Assembly (NCBI GenBank): GCA_027486835.1
Contig: JAIXOJ010000126.1
Location: 1-41,719, forward strand
Reading direction: 5' to 3'
Origin: Chitinophagaceae bacterium
Lineage (GTDB): Bacteria > Bacteroidota > Bacteroidia > Chitinophagales > Chitinophagaceae
Length of the DNA stretch: 41,719 bases
Shown one piece after another: positions 9,357 through 18,653 of the stretch. The position numbers were made by a program, and so were the translations under genes. Every line of letters starts with the position of its first letter. Position 1 is the first letter of the stretch. A model generated the notes under the pieces. The model saw nothing but the letters and a program-made list of their open reading frames with translations. It was not told the origin of the DNA and did not search any database.

Positions 9357-11804
9357 ATGAAACAACTCTTTTTTATTCTAGCATTATGTCACCTCTTTTC
9401 TGCAAATGCACAGCAAATAGAAATTAGGGGAAACATTAAAGATGCGGTTACTAAACAACCATTAGGTTATTGTACAATTACCCTTGATGGACATCGTTTT
9501 ATTGCAAATGATAAGGGGTATTTTTCTCTAAATATCGCTAAGAAGCAAGCAAAGAAAATAGTGATACAAGCTATAGGGTATCAAACAGACTCGGTTTTAA
9601 TAAGCAATTTCCAGTTTCCTGCTTCTATATACTTACAACCCGCCGTCATTGAACTGAATGATGTGGTAGTAACAGGTGTGACTAAGGCAACTTTAATAAG
9701 AGAAAATCCTGTTGCCATCAACCATGTTAGTGCTAAAACAATTGATAGAACCATCGCCCCAAATGTGATAGATGGCTTGGCCTGTCATGTTGCGGGCTTG
9801 CAAGTGGTGAAAACTGGCCCCAATATTTCTAAACCCTTTATTCGTGGCTTAGGGTATAATCGGGTGTTGACACTCTATGATGGACTTAGACAAGAGGGAC
9901 AACAATGGGGAGATGAACACGGCATTGAAGTGGATGCCTACAACATTGAAAATGCAGAAGTGATAAAAGGGCCAGCTAGCCTACAATTTGGTTCAGATGC
10001 AGTGGCTGGGGTAGTAAGTCTTTTTCCTACTTTGCCAAAGATGCAAGATGGTAAGATTCATGGCCGATGGTTAAGTGAATACCAAACTAACAATGGATTA
10101 ATAGGAAACGGATTTAGATTAGGTTGCCATAATGGGCATTGGTTTTGGACGGCTAATGGAGGATTTCGTTTGGCAAAAAACTACCGCAATGCAGTGGACG
10201 GTTGGGTATATAACACCAATTTTCGTGAAACCAACGTAGGTGCTACTTTAGGCTATAAATTTAAAAGAGGGACATCATCTTTGAATGTGACTTTATATAA
10301 TAATCTACAAGGAATCCCTGACGGCAGCCGAGATTCTGCTACTAGACAATTTACTTATCAGCGGGAGGAAGGACTACTTGATACCATCAACAAACGGCCT
10401 ATTGTGCCCTACCAATCGTTAAACACTTACCACCTTAGCCCGCTGCATCAACACATCCAACATTCTCGTATTTACTGGAAGCATCGCTGTGATTGGGGCA
10501 AAAGTGGGTTGGATGCGATGGTGGGTTGGCAGCAAAACACAAGGAGAGAATATAGCCATCCAACTGCACCCAAACAAGCAGCCTTATATGTACGTTTAAA
10601 TACAGTTAATTACCATTTGGCCTACCATTTTGCAACGGGCAATCAACTTGAATGGGCTACTGGCATCAATGGTATGTACCAGGATAATAAAAGCTTGCAT
10701 GCAACTGATTTTCCTATCCCTGATTTTCAATTGTTAGACGTAGGTGGGTATGTGTTTGGGAAATGGTCAAAGGATGCATTGACCGTTAGCGGTGGCATTC
10801 GCTTGGATACAAGAAAACTTTGGGGTTCCGATTTTTATGTACGAGAAAATGCTGCAACAGGATTTTCACAACAGGCTCATTGGCCAGACACTACAGGGGC
10901 AGTCTTACAGTTCCCTGCGTTAAAGCGATTGTTTCAGGGTATTTCTACTAGTATTGGCCTTACATATAGGTTCAATAATTATTTTAGCATAAAGGCGAAC
11001 TTGGCTAGGGGATATAGAAGCCCAAGCATCACCGAATTGGCAGCAAATGGGTTGGATCCTGGGGCACACATTGTCTATTTGGGCAATCGATCTTTCGAGC
11101 CAGAATTTAGTTGGCAACAAGATGTGGGATTTATTTGGCAGCACCCATCCATAGATGCAAGCATTGGCTTGTTTAACAATACGATTCAACACTATATTTA
11201 TCTTACGCAATTAGTAGATGCGGATGGGAATGCCCTTTCTGATGCGCAAGGCAATAAGACCTACCAATACCAGCAAGACAAAGCCCAGCTATATGGTGGC
11301 GAAGCAACCTTAGCAATACACCCTGAAAGTTGGAGCGGGCTGGAGATTAGACAACAAGTTTCGTTAGTCAATGGTAAAAACAAAAAATCAATCTACCAAT
11401 GGAAGGGCAATGGTGGAGAAAACTTGCCCCTGATGCCGCCGCTTAAATGGGTATCTAGTGTAGGAAAAGAAATAAAACTGAAAAACAAACATTGGAATGC
11501 CTGCCATGGAGGTATTGAAATGGAGTATTCAGCACCTCAAAATCGCTATTTAGCACTTAACAATACAGAAACAGCTATGTCATCTTATACCCTTTTTCAT
11601 GTGTCTGGAGGAATCAAATACCAATTAAAAAATGGTCAGTCCATTCAATTGGAGGCTCAAGTAAACAATATGTTTGATGCTGTTTATCAAAGCAACCTAA
11701 GCAGACTTAAATATTTTGAATACTATAGCAGCTCTCCAAATGGCAGACTGGGTATCTACAACATGGGAAGGAATGTTTCTGGAAGAATAATCGTTAGTTT
11801 TTGA
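9357..11804 (+). CDS. TonB-dependent outer membrane receptor (metal or small-molecule type)
   Basis: 815 residues. Signal peptide: KQLFFILALCHLFSANA. A carboxypeptidase-regulatory-like domain follows (about 20-100; IEIRGNIKDAVTKQPLGY), then a plug (about 115-230) with ISKPFIRGLGYNRVLTLYDG and GQQWGDEHGIEVDAYNIENA, followed by VIKGPASLQFGSDAVAGVV. The 22-strand barrel region ends in the terminal phenylalanine of GRIIVSF. The GQQWGDEHG-IEVD plug signature recalls TonB receptors assigned to metal (zinc or copper) uptake, an assignment made from memory of the family. No uptake operon partner is next to it. The barrel is rich in histidine and tyrosine, which is compatible with metal handling but not proof. 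Confidence 0.88.
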   Translation: MKQLFFILALCHLFSANAQQIEIRGNIKDAVTKQPLGYCTITLDGHRFIANDKGYFSLNIAKKQAKKIVIQAIGYQTDSVLISNFQFPASIYLQPAVIELNDVVVTGVTKATLIRENPVAINHVSAKTIDRTIAPNVIDGLACHVAGLQVVKTGPNISKPFIRGLGYNRVLTLYDGLRQEGQQWGDEHGIEVDAYNIENAEVIKGPASLQFGSDAVAGVVSLFPTLPKMQDGKIHGRWLSEYQTNNGLIGNGFRLGCHNGHWFWTANGGFRLAKNYRNAVDGWVYNTNFRETNVGATLGYKFKRGTSSLNVTLYNNLQGIPDGSRDSATRQFTYQREEGLLDTINKRPIVPYQSLNTYHLSPLHQHIQHSRIYWKHRCDWGKSGLDAMVGWQQNTRREYSHPTAPKQAALYVRLNTVNYHLAYHFATGNQLEWATGINGMYQDNKSLHATDFPIPDFQLLDVGGYVFGKWSKDALTVSGGIRLDTRKLWGSDFYVRENAATGFSQQAHWPDTTGAVLQFPALKRLFQGISTSIGLTYRFNNYFSIKANLARGYRSPSITELAANGLDPGAHIVYLGNRSFEPEFSWQQDVGFIWQHPSIDASIGLFNNTIQHYIYLTQLVDADGNALSDAQGNKTYQYQQDKAQLYGGEATLAIHPESWSGLEIRQQVSLVNGKNKKSIYQWKGNGGENLPLMPPLKWVSSVGKEIKLKNKHWNACHGGIEMEYSAPQNRYLALNNTETAMSSYTLFHVSGGIKYQLKNGQSIQLEAQVNNMFDAVYQSNLSRLKYFEYYSSSPNGRLGIYNMGRNVSGRIIVSF

Positions 11805-11841
11805 TAACTCATTGGGATAGGCTAACCCCCAATATAGCTAA

Positions 11842-12031
11842 TTTGACCTGACCGAGTTGTCGGTTAACGCCAAGTAGCCTACTTTGACTTGACCGAGGTG
11901 TCGGTTGACGCCAAGTAAGCTACTTTGACCTGACAAAGGTGTCGGTTAACGCCATGTAACCTGACTTGACCTGACAAAGGTGTCGGTTAACGCCAAGTAA
12001 GTTGCTTTGAACTGACTGAGGTGTCTGTCAG
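11842..12031. repeat. 41-bp tandem repeat, four full units plus a partial
   Basis: Units start at 11842, 11883, 11924 and 11965, and a 26-bp partial unit starts at 12006. The consensus begins TTTGACCTGACCGAGGTGTC and continues GGTTAACGCCAAGTAAGCTAC. Each unit contains the near-palindromic core TCGGTTAACGCC. It fills the gap between convergent genes. No open frame through it looks coding. The rest of the gap up to 12282 holds nothing recognisable. Confidence 0.93.
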
Positions 12032-12282
12032 AATAAATAAAGCACAAAAACCTAATAAATAAATGGTTTTGATTTTCATTTCTAAGTATCTGGCGGATTG
12101 TGCCTTTAGTAATTTCACGGAGTTGCACAGAGGCGGCACGGAGAACCATTGAGCTTGTAACTTGAGTGGAACAATATGTAGTGATTATATGACCGACAAC
12201 CACTTTTGCTGCATGGCAAATCAGAATAGGGAGCAAAAAACAGCTAATACCACTATTAAACATTAAATGGTATTTCACATAA

Positions 12283-14613
12283 CTATCCGTTCATTTCCAA
12301 TCTTGCCATTAGATAGCTGATGCTGGATTCGGCGCCTTGATTGAGGTTTACGTATTTGTCTTCCAAACCATCATAACACCCGCCTGTACACGGATTGTAA
12401 ATTATTTGGCGAAGCCTATTATTTCCTAAAAACCAACTGAAAGCGATGATCATTTTTTCTTGATAATCTGGCTGGTGAAACACTTGGTAAAAGCGTTTGA
12501 GGGCCAAAATAGAATAAGCTACATCTATGGGTTGTTCACCACCTTCGTGGCGAGTTGGTTGCTTGCCTTTGAACCACCAACCTTTATTAGAAATGACAGT
12601 TATTTGGTCGGGCTCAAATGTTTTTGACAACAAGAAATCGAAACTTTCTTTCGCCACTAACTTATAAGCAGGGTTGTTTGTGGCAACATAAGCGCACAAC
12701 ATAGCATCGGGCAGAATGGCATTCCCATAGGTTAAATAATCTTCAAACCAATGCCAATCGTTCGTTTTTTCGTGTCGATACATTTGTAAAAGTCTGTTAG
12801 CCAAAGTAATAAGTAAGCTGTCATTTTCTGGATTATTAGCGTAAAAGATGCCTTTAATTATAAACGCCATTGCACGGGTTGAGTGTATTTTCAGGGCATT
12901 TCCCAATGCTTCTTGAAATAGTTTTTTTGCTTCTTCAATTAGGGCTGTTGGCAATATTGATGCATGTGAGACCAAATAACCTAAAGCCCACATGGCGCGA
13001 CCATTACTGTCTTCTAAATTTTCTGCATAATTCTGCGCAGTAAATGTTTTCGCTTCATTTACATAATTTAAAAAACTACCACTGGGTTGGAAACAAAATT
13101 TAATAAATTGAAAGTATCGCTCAATGCAAGCTAAATCTACAGTTGAACCAGTCAATTGAAAGTGTTTGCAATAAGCAATCAATGCCCTTGCATTATCGTC
13201 GAGCGTGTAGCCCGATGCTAAATCGGGTTGGTTCAATTTTGAGAATTGTAAAATACCCCACTCTTTGGTCATGTTCTCTACATGGTTGAGGTTTAAGTCT
13301 GGCAGGTTGTATTTCAGGCGAATCACTCTATCTTCTAAATGGTGAAAGAGGTTTACGTGTGCTAAAGCCGTATTCTCCCAAGCAGTTGGAGCAATGCGAT
13401 GAAGTCCGTTAGCAGCCAATTGCAGCCGCCTTTGTTCATCCGCCAATAATCTATTAACGGCTACGGACAGTTCCTGCGAATTTTCAAAATTAAATATGAC
13501 GCCAGCCCCATCTTTTAATACCTCTTTTGCATGGGGAATGGGGGTAGAAACGATAGCACAGCCACAACTTATGGCATAAGAAAAAGTGCCACTCACCGCC
13601 TGATTCCGGTCTTTGGATGTGAATAAATAAATATCGGTCAATTGCAAATAAGCGAGCAGTTCTTTCAAAGGCAGATAGGCTTGAATAAACCGGATATTAT
13701 TGCCGAGTTGCAAGGTGTCAATTTTCGCTTTTAGCAGGTCTCGATAGGCTTCACCTTGTGTTTTTACAATGTTGGGGTGTGTTTTGCCGATAATTAAAAA
13801 AAGCACATCTGGATTTTTTTCTACAATGGCGGGGAGGGCATCTAATGTGGTTTCAATGCTTTTTCCCGAGCCCAATAACCCAAAAGTGGAGAGGATTTGC
13901 CTTCCTTCAAGGCGATACCTTTTTTTGAGGGCTTCTTTGTTTTCATGGGTTACCAAGTGGGTGCCGTGGGCAATAATTTCGATTTTTTCGGCGGGAATGA
14001 GGTAATCAACTGTCAATATTTCCGCTGAAGTGTGAGTCATAACAATAATGGTATCTACCATGGCTGCTATGGCTTGTACGGATGCCTTTAATGCCTCATT
14101 AGGGTGTGGCAAAATGGTATGGAAAGTGAGTACTATCGGCTTTTCTATGTTTGCCAACATGCGTAGGAAACTTTCGGACTGAGTACTAAACAACCCGAAT
14201 TCATGTTGAACAAAAACGATTTTAATCAGCGGATTTTTATTGATTTTAAACACCAATGACAGATAGGAGCTGTCTTGATTAGCATTGAGAATATACGCCG
14301 GTTTGTCTTCATACGCATAGTCATCATCGCTCAATTGAATAGCACATACTTTCATGGTCATAGCACCACTAAAACTCTTGGTAATCGCGGCTACCAAATC
14401 ATGAGAATAGGTGGCAATGCCACATTCGCGGGGTGGATAGGAGGTTATGCACAAGATTTCTGGCATCAATGGCAAATCGGCTACCTCAGGTTTGTTTATT
14501 TTCTTATTTAAACCGATGGTGTTATTTAGAACTAATAATGAGGGCGTGCGTAACCCATTTAAAGTTTCGAGCCTTGGTTGTAGGGTATTGGAAATAGTAA
14601 CTGTAGGTGGCAT
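12283..14613 (-). CDS. GT4 glycosyltransferase fused to a C-terminal alpha-helical (glycosidase-like) domain
   Basis: 776 residues, no signal peptide. Residues about 48-415 are a GT-B family 4 transferase: ILCITSYPPRECGIATYSHDL at the N-terminal domain, VLTFHTILPHP, IEIIAHGTHL, a nucleotide-sugar loop STFGLLGSGKSIETTL, and the acceptor/donor segment with DRNQAVSGTFSYAISCGCAIVSTPI in place of the usual E-x7-E. Residues about 440-776 are a helix-rich domain with YTLDDNARALIAYC, SNGRAMWALG and the terminal GAESSISYLMARLEM, resembling an alpha/alpha-toroid found fused or next to such transferases. It is followed on the same strand by a GH130 gene, suggesting mannose-containing glycan or glycoconjugate turnover. 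Donor and acceptor are not known. Confidence 0.85.
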   Translation of the reverse strand: MPPTVTISNTLQPRLETLNGLRTPSLLVLNNTIGLNKKINKPEVADLPLMPEILCITSYPPRECGIATYSHDLVAAITKSFSGAMTMKVCAIQLSDDDYAYEDKPAYILNANQDSSYLSLVFKINKNPLIKIVFVQHEFGLFSTQSESFLRMLANIEKPIVLTFHTILPHPNEALKASVQAIAAMVDTIIVMTHTSAEILTVDYLIPAEKIEIIAHGTHLVTHENKEALKKRYRLEGRQILSTFGLLGSGKSIETTLDALPAIVEKNPDVLFLIIGKTHPNIVKTQGEAYRDLLKAKIDTLQLGNNIRFIQAYLPLKELLAYLQLTDIYLFTSKDRNQAVSGTFSYAISCGCAIVSTPIPHAKEVLKDGAGVIFNFENSQELSVAVNRLLADEQRRLQLAANGLHRIAPTAWENTALAHVNLFHHLEDRVIRLKYNLPDLNLNHVENMTKEWGILQFSKLNQPDLASGYTLDDNARALIAYCKHFQLTGSTVDLACIERYFQFIKFCFQPSGSFLNYVNEAKTFTAQNYAENLEDSNGRAMWALGYLVSHASILPTALIEEAKKLFQEALGNALKIHSTRAMAFIIKGIFYANNPENDSLLITLANRLLQMYRHEKTNDWHWFEDYLTYGNAILPDAMLCAYVATNNPAYKLVAKESFDFLLSKTFEPDQITVISNKGWWFKGKQPTRHEGGEQPIDVAYSILALKRFYQVFHQPDYQEKMIIAFSWFLGNNRLRQIIYNPCTGGCYDGLEDKYVNLNQGAESSISYLMARLEMNG

Positions 14614-14830
14614 ATAAGTGGAAATTGATTAGTTAATAATGAAAAAAAGAGTTGTTGTAGGATGATTAGCAGCGCTTTTGAATGAAAAGGAAGCAAAAAG
14701 TTGCAACTCTTTTAGGACATTTAAAGACGGATAGATATTTGTAACTAAGTAATACTGGTATAATAAATTCAATATTTTAGTGTTAATACAATTTGAACTT
14801 ACTACCTATCACACATGACTTACAACTTGT

Positions 14831-15865
14831 TTAGGCGGGATTACACAATAATTCTGCTATTAAAGCTTGCTTACTCACACTAGCAACGGCAATACGTTCA
14901 TCAGCCGCTCCGTAATAAATGTAAATGGTGTCCCCTTCTTCTACAGCACCAGTGGGGAAGCATACATTGTTTACTTCACCCTTAAGTTCCCAACTTTTTT
15001 CAGGGAAAAAAAGTGGGTATGGTAGTCTTGCCAACTCTTTTTTGGGATTTTCCAAATCCAGCAGTGCCACGCAAGCGGAATAAACATACCCAGTTATGGT
15101 ATCATGAACCCCATGATATATCATCAACCAGCCCTCTCTGGTTTCAATTGGGGGGCAGCCCGTGCCAATGTAGCTGACCTCATGGTCGTACTTTGGCGAC
15201 AGAACAATACATTCATTAAATCGGAGAAAATATTGTTCCCAAAAGGCAGTGGTTAAATCTTCTAAACTTTTTATCGAAACAACTACCTGAATATCTGGTT
15301 TAATTCGGTGAAGGAAACATAGATTGCCATTGATACGTCTAGGAAAGAAAACGAGGTTTTTGTCCCACAAAAACACCTCCTGTCCGTGTTGCTCATGGTT
15401 TTTCTGGTATTCATTGTAGCGTATGTATTTCTCGTTCATCAATCCCTTAGCTTCAGCAAAGTGCTTAAACTCTTCATAAGTTATTTTGGGAATAATAATG
15501 CCTTTTTTCTCCCAATTAACCAAATCCGTGGAAGTGGCCAAAGCTCCTAAAGCATTCACTCCGTCATAAGCTGTATATGTAAGAAAATACAGCCCATCGA
15601 TAAGCACAATACGAGGATCTTCTAGCCCATGTTTTTCATAATCGGCTTGTGGAAATAGTATAGGGGTATCGTTTCGTAAGGCAATTGTCATTGGGTCACT
15701 TAGTTTACAATATCCAATGGTTGAATAATTGCCCTTAGCCACAGCACGGTAAAACATATGAATATCTGACCCCACTTTAATTACCCCTGGGTTTAATACG
15801 CCTTCTGCCTCAAAGCCAAAGGATGATTTACCCAATACAATTCCTTTTTTATCAACCTGAATCAT
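14831..15865 (-). CDS. GH130 family glycoside phosphorylase/hydrolase
   Basis: 344 residues, cytoplasmic, a five-bladed beta-propeller of glycoside hydrolase family 130 (beta-mannoside phosphorylases and related hydrolases). Signatures: LNPGVIKVGSDIHMFYRAV (about 25-43), the active-site motif GLEDPRIVLIDGLYFLTYTAYDG with E82-D83-P84-R85, FPRRINGNLCFLHRIKPDIQ, a C-terminal IYHGV and IYIYYGAADERIAVA. In phosphorylase members, phosphate-binding Arg/His residues occur around these last motifs, but hydrolases also belong to the family, so the mode of action is uncertain. It lies 218 bp from the GT4 fusion gene on the same strand and probably acts in the same glycan pathway. Confidence 0.9.
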   Translation of the reverse strand: MIQVDKKGIVLGKSSFGFEAEGVLNPGVIKVGSDIHMFYRAVAKGNYSTIGYCKLSDPMTIALRNDTPILFPQADYEKHGLEDPRIVLIDGLYFLTYTAYDGVNALGALATSTDLVNWEKKGIIIPKITYEEFKHFAEAKGLMNEKYIRYNEYQKNHEQHGQEVFLWDKNLVFFPRRINGNLCFLHRIKPDIQVVVSIKSLEDLTTAFWEQYFLRFNECIVLSPKYDHEVSYIGTGCPPIETREGWLMIYHGVHDTITGYVYSACVALLDLENPKKELARLPYPLFFPEKSWELKGEVNNVCFPTGAVEEGDTIYIYYGAADERIAVASVSKQALIAELLCNPA

Positions 15866-15930
15866 GGTTTTATTTTTATTAAGTGATTATCAAGCTGTAT
15901 CAAATGCTTAATTGGTAATTGTTGATTCCA

Positions 15931-16062
15931 TTAAGCATTTATCTTGTCGTCGCCTTTTAGTTTGTCTATTTTTTTCAAGTGCTTCTCTGCTTTTTTCTCT
16001 TTTACAGTTTTAGTGGGTAAACTTTTATCCGACTTCTTTTTACCTTCTTTTTGTTTAGACAT
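15931..16062 (-). CDS. 43-residue lysine-rich small protein
   Basis: The frame begins ATG at 16062 (MSKQKEGKKKSDKSLPTKTV) and ends TAA at 15931, giving 43 residues, of which about 17 are lysine. It is likely a helical, highly basic cytoplasmic peptide (KEKKAEKHLKKIDKLKGDDK). It lies between GH130 and the universal stress protein on the same strand, with about 60 bp either side, and keeps a proper start and stop. I do not know a named family. A nucleic-acid-binding or stress role is only suggested by composition and by the Usp and Dps neighbours. Confidence 0.6.
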   Translation of the reverse strand: MSKQKEGKKKSDKSLPTKTVKEKKAEKHLKKIDKLKGDDKINA

Positions 16063-16123
16063 GATATTTATTTTTTGGCGTTAATGAGTTATTAATCCTG
16101 TAGGAAGCATTTATCTGATTACC

Positions 16124-16600
16124 TTAGGAAGGTATAATATGCTTAGTAGGTATGATAAACAAAGGGATATTGGAAGCTTTTACCACATCGTGGGTTACAC
16201 TACCCATTAATATTTCTTCCATCCACTTGCGGCTATGGCTGCCAATTACTATTACATCCGCCGATTTATTGATGGCGGTCTCCACGATTTTGTCTGCGGT
16301 ATCGCCCTCAGCCACTAATGTTTCCACATTATCGCCACCTAAATGTTCCCGAACTTTATCTAAATAAACGTAGGTTTCTCTTCTAATAGTTTGAACTACT
16401 TCTGGATCCCAAAAATCGGTATTGATATACCCCCCAAAACCCATAATGGGGGAATAAATGGCGGAAGAATAATAGGCAGGGTTTACCACCACGTGTAGCA
16501 GTATCACTTTGGCGTTCATGTCTTTTCCTAAGTTATATCCAATTTCGGCTACAGTTTTTGCCGTAGGGTCATAGTCAATTGCAATTAGTATAGTTTTCAT
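16124..16600 (-). CDS. Universal stress protein (UspA family)
   Basis: 158 residues, one Usp domain with the alpha/beta fold. The N-terminal strand ILIAIDYDPTAKTVAEIGYNLG carries the nucleotide-contact aspartate. The C-terminal loop VIGSHSRKWMEEILMGSVTHDVV matches the ATP-binding Usp pattern G-2x-G-9x-G(S/T), except that the second glycine is serine. ATP binding is therefore plausible but not certain. An insertion after strand 2 (NPAYYSSAIYSPIMGFGGYI) is typical of Bacteroidota members. It lies between the lysine-rich small gene and dps on the same strand, fitting a stress-survival cluster. Confidence 0.92.
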   Translation of the reverse strand: MKTILIAIDYDPTAKTVAEIGYNLGKDMNAKVILLHVVVNPAYYSSAIYSPIMGFGGYINTDFWDPEVVQTIRRETYVYLDKVREHLGGDNVETLVAEGDTADKIVETAINKSADVIVIGSHSRKWMEEILMGSVTHDVVKASNIPLFIIPTKHIIPS

Positions 16601-16738
16601 AGGTATCAGGTTTTAAGGGATATTGGATACAGATTAGGGATTTGTGGTTGGTTATGATGTATGATTTGAACAATTATTTGGTCGACTTTAAAAGGCTATG
16701 CCAATGACTAACGTGGTTGCTTTGGTGTCAACACTTCC

Positions 16739-17209
16739 TCAAAGATGCGCACGTAATATCCAAGCCATTTTTTCGTGGGTTTCCATCAAACCTGTAAGAA
16801 AATCGGTAGTACCAAAATCGGTGTACTTTTCTCCAATTACAATAATCCTTTCTCGCAAATGGATAATAATTGCTTCGTGGTCAGCTAACAATTCTGTCAT
16901 AAATCCATTGCTATCATTTTTCTCGCCCCTTTCTTCAGTCAAGCTGGTTAGCTGCAACATGCTTTTGAGTGTTGCACTAGCGTAATGACCTATAAAGCGC
17001 ACACGCTCGGCTACATTATCTATAATAGCTTCTAGTTTGTGGTACTGGCTCTCCAAAAAAACGTGCTTTTCATGAAAATCTGCACCTTCTACATTCCAAT
17101 GTGCATTTCTGGTTTTTAGGTACAAGACGGTTTCGTCAGCTAAAATTTTGTTCAGTTCAATCGATACGGCCAATCGGCTAGCATCGGCAATTCCAATGTT
17201 GGTTTCCAT
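16739..17209 (-). CDS. dps: Dps-type ferritin, DNA starvation/oxidative stress protein
   Basis: 156 residues, the normal length. The shared-interface ferroxidase residues are all present with family spacing: H37 (in NAHWNVEG), H49, E53, D64 and E68 (in IIDNVAERVRFIG). The protein should assemble as a dodecamer, oxidise Fe(II) with hydrogen peroxide and store iron. The N-terminal tail is short and has few lysines, so DNA binding through it is doubtful. It is the first gene of the minus-strand run dps, usp, small basic peptide, GH130, GT4. No OxyR or PerR site could be recognised upstream. Confidence 0.93.
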   Translation of the reverse strand: METNIGIADASRLAVSIELNKILADETVLYLKTRNAHWNVEGADFHEKHVFLESQYHKLEAIIDNVAERVRFIGHYASATLKSMLQLTSLTEERGEKNDSNGFMTELLADHEAIIIHLRERIIVIGEKYTDFGTTDFLTGLMETHEKMAWILRAHL

Positions 17210-17530
17210 TTCTTTTATTGTTATTTATGTACGAATTGTCCAAAGCATGTTGCCTAAGTTAGGTCAACATCAAGTCATTTTTTTTAGAGCCTCTAGTATT
17301 TTGTACTTCAGGCTAAATCTAAAATCAGTATCAGTTTTCCTTTGATTTTGTTACTAATTCTTCTTCTGCAAAGGAGCAATTTTTTATGCACACGCCTATT
17401 ATATATCAACGATATTTTGTTACACCTTTCCCACAAAGCCAGCTTTAGGCGTACATAATCAACATTGGCAAGTGTAAAGACTACGCTTGAACAAAGTCCA
17501 TTGCCCAAAGCAAGTCTTTACATTTGCGCT

Positions 17531-18496
17531 ATGAAATTTGTAGATGTTACCAACGATATTGCGTTCCGGAAGATTTTTGGGGACAGCAGCAAGAAAAAAT
17601 CTTTGATTTCTTTTTTGAATGCAGTAATTGATTTACCCAAGAATGAGCAGATTTGGGATGTGGAAATTGCCAATCCATATCAATTAGGCAAACTAAGCGA
17701 TGCAAAAGCCACCATAGTGGACGTAAAAGCCAAGGACGAAAAGGGCAATGTTTTTATCGTAGAAATGCAAGTGGCCGAATTTGATTTTTTTCACAAACGA
17801 ATTTTATATTACACCTCGCAGAGCTATATAGCGCAAATAGAAAAAGGAGCTGGCTACAACAAGCTACAGCCGGTTTATTTTATTGGCATCCTTGAATTTG
17901 AGATTGGAGAAAATCCATCTTATTTCAATCGACATAAGGTACTTGATGTAGAAACGAAAGAACAAGTGATTCAAGATGTTGAGTTTAATTTTATTGAATT
18001 GCCCAAGTTTAAGAAAACCATACATGAGCTTACTACCAGCATTGATCAATGGACTTACTTCATTAAAAATGCAGAGAATCTCACCGTAGTACCTGATAAT
18101 GTGCAAGATGAAGGCTTGCAAGAAGCCTATTTTGTGGCCAATCAACAAAATTGGACCAAGGAAGAGCTAGAAGATTATGAACGGGCTTCCATAAAAGAGC
18201 GGGATGAAATTGGTAGGATAGAATTTGCCGAGCGAAAAGCTATGGAAAGAGGATTAGAAAAGGGTTTACAAAAAGGATTGGAAAAAGGATTGCAAGAGGG
18301 ATTGGAAAAGGGTTTGCAAGAAGGATTAGAAAAGGGATTGCAGGAGGGATTGGAAAAGGGATTAGAAAAGGGTTTGCAAGAAGGATTGCAAAAAGGCAAG
18401 CTAGATATTGCAAGGGCAGCAAAGAAAATGGGGCTATCAATGGCAGAAATTGTTGCACTTACGGGGGTCTCGGAAGCTGATATAAGTCCACTCTAG
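17531..18496 (+). CDS. Rpn-family recombination-promoting nuclease / PD-(D/E)XK transposase-like
   Basis: 321 residues from the ATG at 17531 (MKFVDVTNDIAFRKIFGDSS). An upstream ATG at 17465 would add 22 residues that do not fit the family. The nuclease core is at about 1-190: the DIAFRKIFG start, DVEIANPYQLGKLSDAKATIVDVKAKDEKG with the catalytic aspartate, then NVFIVEMQVAEFDFF providing the E-x-Q version of the PD-(D/E)XK motif, and RILYYTSQSYIAQIEKGAGY. Rpn proteins promote RecA-independent recombination, and a phage-defence link is reported for some. Residues about 238-288 are a run of GLEKGLQ/EG repeats, followed by a helical tail (KLDIARAAKKMGLSMAEIVALTGV) typical of the family. Confidence 0.88.
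   Translation: MKFVDVTNDIAFRKIFGDSSKKKSLISFLNAVIDLPKNEQIWDVEIANPYQLGKLSDAKATIVDVKAKDEKGNVFIVEMQVAEFDFFHKRILYYTSQSYIAQIEKGAGYNKLQPVYFIGILEFEIGENPSYFNRHKVLDVETKEQVIQDVEFNFIELPKFKKTIHELTTSIDQWTYFIKNAENLTVVPDNVQDEGLQEAYFVANQQNWTKEELEDYERASIKERDEIGRIEFAERKAMERGLEKGLQKGLEKGLQEGLEKGLQEGLEKGLQEGLEKGLEKGLQEGLQKGKLDIARAAKKMGLSMAEIVALTGVSEADISPL
18241..18396 (+). repeat. Coding 12-bp minisatellite in the nuclease gene
   Basis: About twelve 12-bp units alternating GGATTGGAAAAG- and GGTTTGCAAGAA-like words, encoding (G-L-x-K/E)n. The period is four residues in a helical linker before the C-terminal helix. The length is likely to vary between strains. Confidence 0.9.
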
Positions 18497-18653
18497 TTGC
18501 AACAATGCGTTTGGTGTTAATAAATAAGGATGATTGTTATGATTAACAATCGAAAATACTGCAATCGATTTGCTGCTTATTGCATTTTAGTATTCATTCT
18601 TGATAAACCCATAATAATTACGCAACAGTAAAACACCCCTTACTTAATTTTTC

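Noticed and set aside
11946-12278. 110-codon minus-strand frame
   Set aside because: It runs through the 41-bp repeat and low-complexity sequence, with no family-like segment.
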